A DNA stretch of 64,000 nt, taken from assembly GCA_963700745.1 (NCBI GenBank), contig CAVOYT010000013.1, positions 248,001-312,000 on the forward strand, in the 5' to 3' direction. The translations under genes were made by a program, and so were the position numbers. The stretch comes from UBA10649 sp963700745 (GTDB lineage: Bacteria > Actinomycetota > Actinomycetes > S36-B12). The notes beneath the pieces were generated by a model. That model worked only from the letters and a program-made list of their open reading frames with translations, had not been told where the DNA came from and did not search any database. Positions 63,631 through 64,000 of this stretch are shown piece by piece. How positions within the stretch are numbered: the stretch's first letter is position 1; the number at the start of each line of letters is the position of its first letter.

Positions 63631-64000
63631 GACAGGACTCCGATCTCGCGGAACACCTCGACGAGCGCTTCGGCACCCTCGGCATTCGGCTCCAGAACTT
63701 TCGTGCCCTTGTCGGTTGCCGGCGGCACGACCAGGCGGTGCTTGACGATGCGCGGCTCGCCGAGCGGCGACCTCGTGGGTGGTGACGGGCTTCTTGCGTG
63801 CCTTGATCCGCCCCGGCACCGACGGGTAGCGAGGAATGTTGAGGCCGTCCTTGACCGTGAGCACGGCCGGCAGGCTCACCTCGTATACCTCGCGCTCGGT
63901 GCCGACAGCGCGTTCGCAGCGAGCCTTGCCGTCGTCGATGACAAGCCCCTTGACGTTCGTGACGACGGGAAGTCCGAGAGCGTGGGCGAGCCGGATGCCG
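63627..64000 (-). CDS. etfB: Electron transfer flavoprotein, beta subunit (3' part; one frameshift)
   Basis: The gene runs off the right edge, so only the C-terminal 125 or so residues are present. Seen: GIRLAHALGLPVVTNVKGLVIDDGKARCERAVGTEREVYEVSLPAVLTVKDGLNIPRYPSVPGRIKARKKPV, the ETF beta pattern with LTVKDGLN-PRYPS. A frame break near 63770 is followed by PRIVKHRLVVPPATDKGTKVLE and a C-terminal helix ending REIGVLS. It overlaps etfA by four bases and is the most upstream gene of the operon visible. Confidence 0.92.

Overview
The window is 64 kb of high-GC DNA from a member of the Actinomycetota, almost certainly class Actinomycetes. Two things show this. The codon use is strongly GC-biased with many GTG starts. 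The gene order is the conserved actinomycete block site-2 protease - ispG - GNAT - proS - rimP - nusA - ylxR - infB - rbfA - truB - ribF - rpsO - pnp - M16 peptidase - dapB - thyX - dapA - rnj - ftsK - rimO - pgsA - cinA - clgR - recA - recX - miaB - miaA - dapF. No rRNA, tRNA, CRISPR array, prophage, insertion sequence or integrase was recognised. The genus cannot be read from the sequence.

Layout. 1-9 kb: end of the intramembrane protease, ispG, an acetyltransferase, proS, a HAD phosphatase, a TauE/SafE-type permease, a ferritin-like pair (DUF4439) and rimP-nusA-ylxR. 9-20 kb: translation and RNA genes (infB, rbfA, truB, ribF, rpsO, pnp), an unrecognised membrane protein and an M16 protease. 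20-33 kb: lysine/peptidoglycan precursor genes dapB and dapA, thyX, RNase J, ftsK, rimO, pgsA, cinA and clgR, with azlCD and small genes between them. 33-43 kb: an Lhr-type helicase and a YwiC-like protein on the minus strand, then DUF3046, an MFS carrier, SOS-controlled recA and recX, and a thioredoxin-CcdA fusion. 43-50 kb, more accessory: TetR regulator divergent from an MMPL exporter, a small lipoprotein, an MFS drug exporter, GNAT, a peptidoglycan-binding lipoprotein and an orphan Flp pilin. 50-55 kb: miaB-miaA, a PIG-L deacetylase divergent from a GT4 glycosyltransferase, dapF. 55-64 kb, minus strand: a tight operon etfB-etfA-fhs-fdhD-fdsG-fdsB-fdsA-fdsD for electron-transfer flavoprotein, formyl-THF synthetase and an NAD-dependent molybdenum formate dehydrogenase.

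Two window-wide features matter to a reader. First, many core genes are interrupted by frameshifts, most often a single extra base. These are densest at about 20.7-39.3 kb and almost certainly assembly or base-calling errors, so the affected genes are given here as whole genes. Second, many genes begin 6-9 bases after a TAnnnT -10 box with no ribosome binding site, which indicates widespread leaderless transcription.

The most interesting biology is the formate/C1 operon that follows dapF, where relatives commonly carry hflX. Fhs, the formate dehydrogenase and ETF together would let the cell move C1 units between tetrahydrofolate, formate and CO2 and recover NADH and ATP. Nothing in the window is clearly a wholly new system. 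The best leads are this operon, the GT4/PIG-L pair, the thioredoxin-CcdA fusion, and several noncoding repeats and hairpins.
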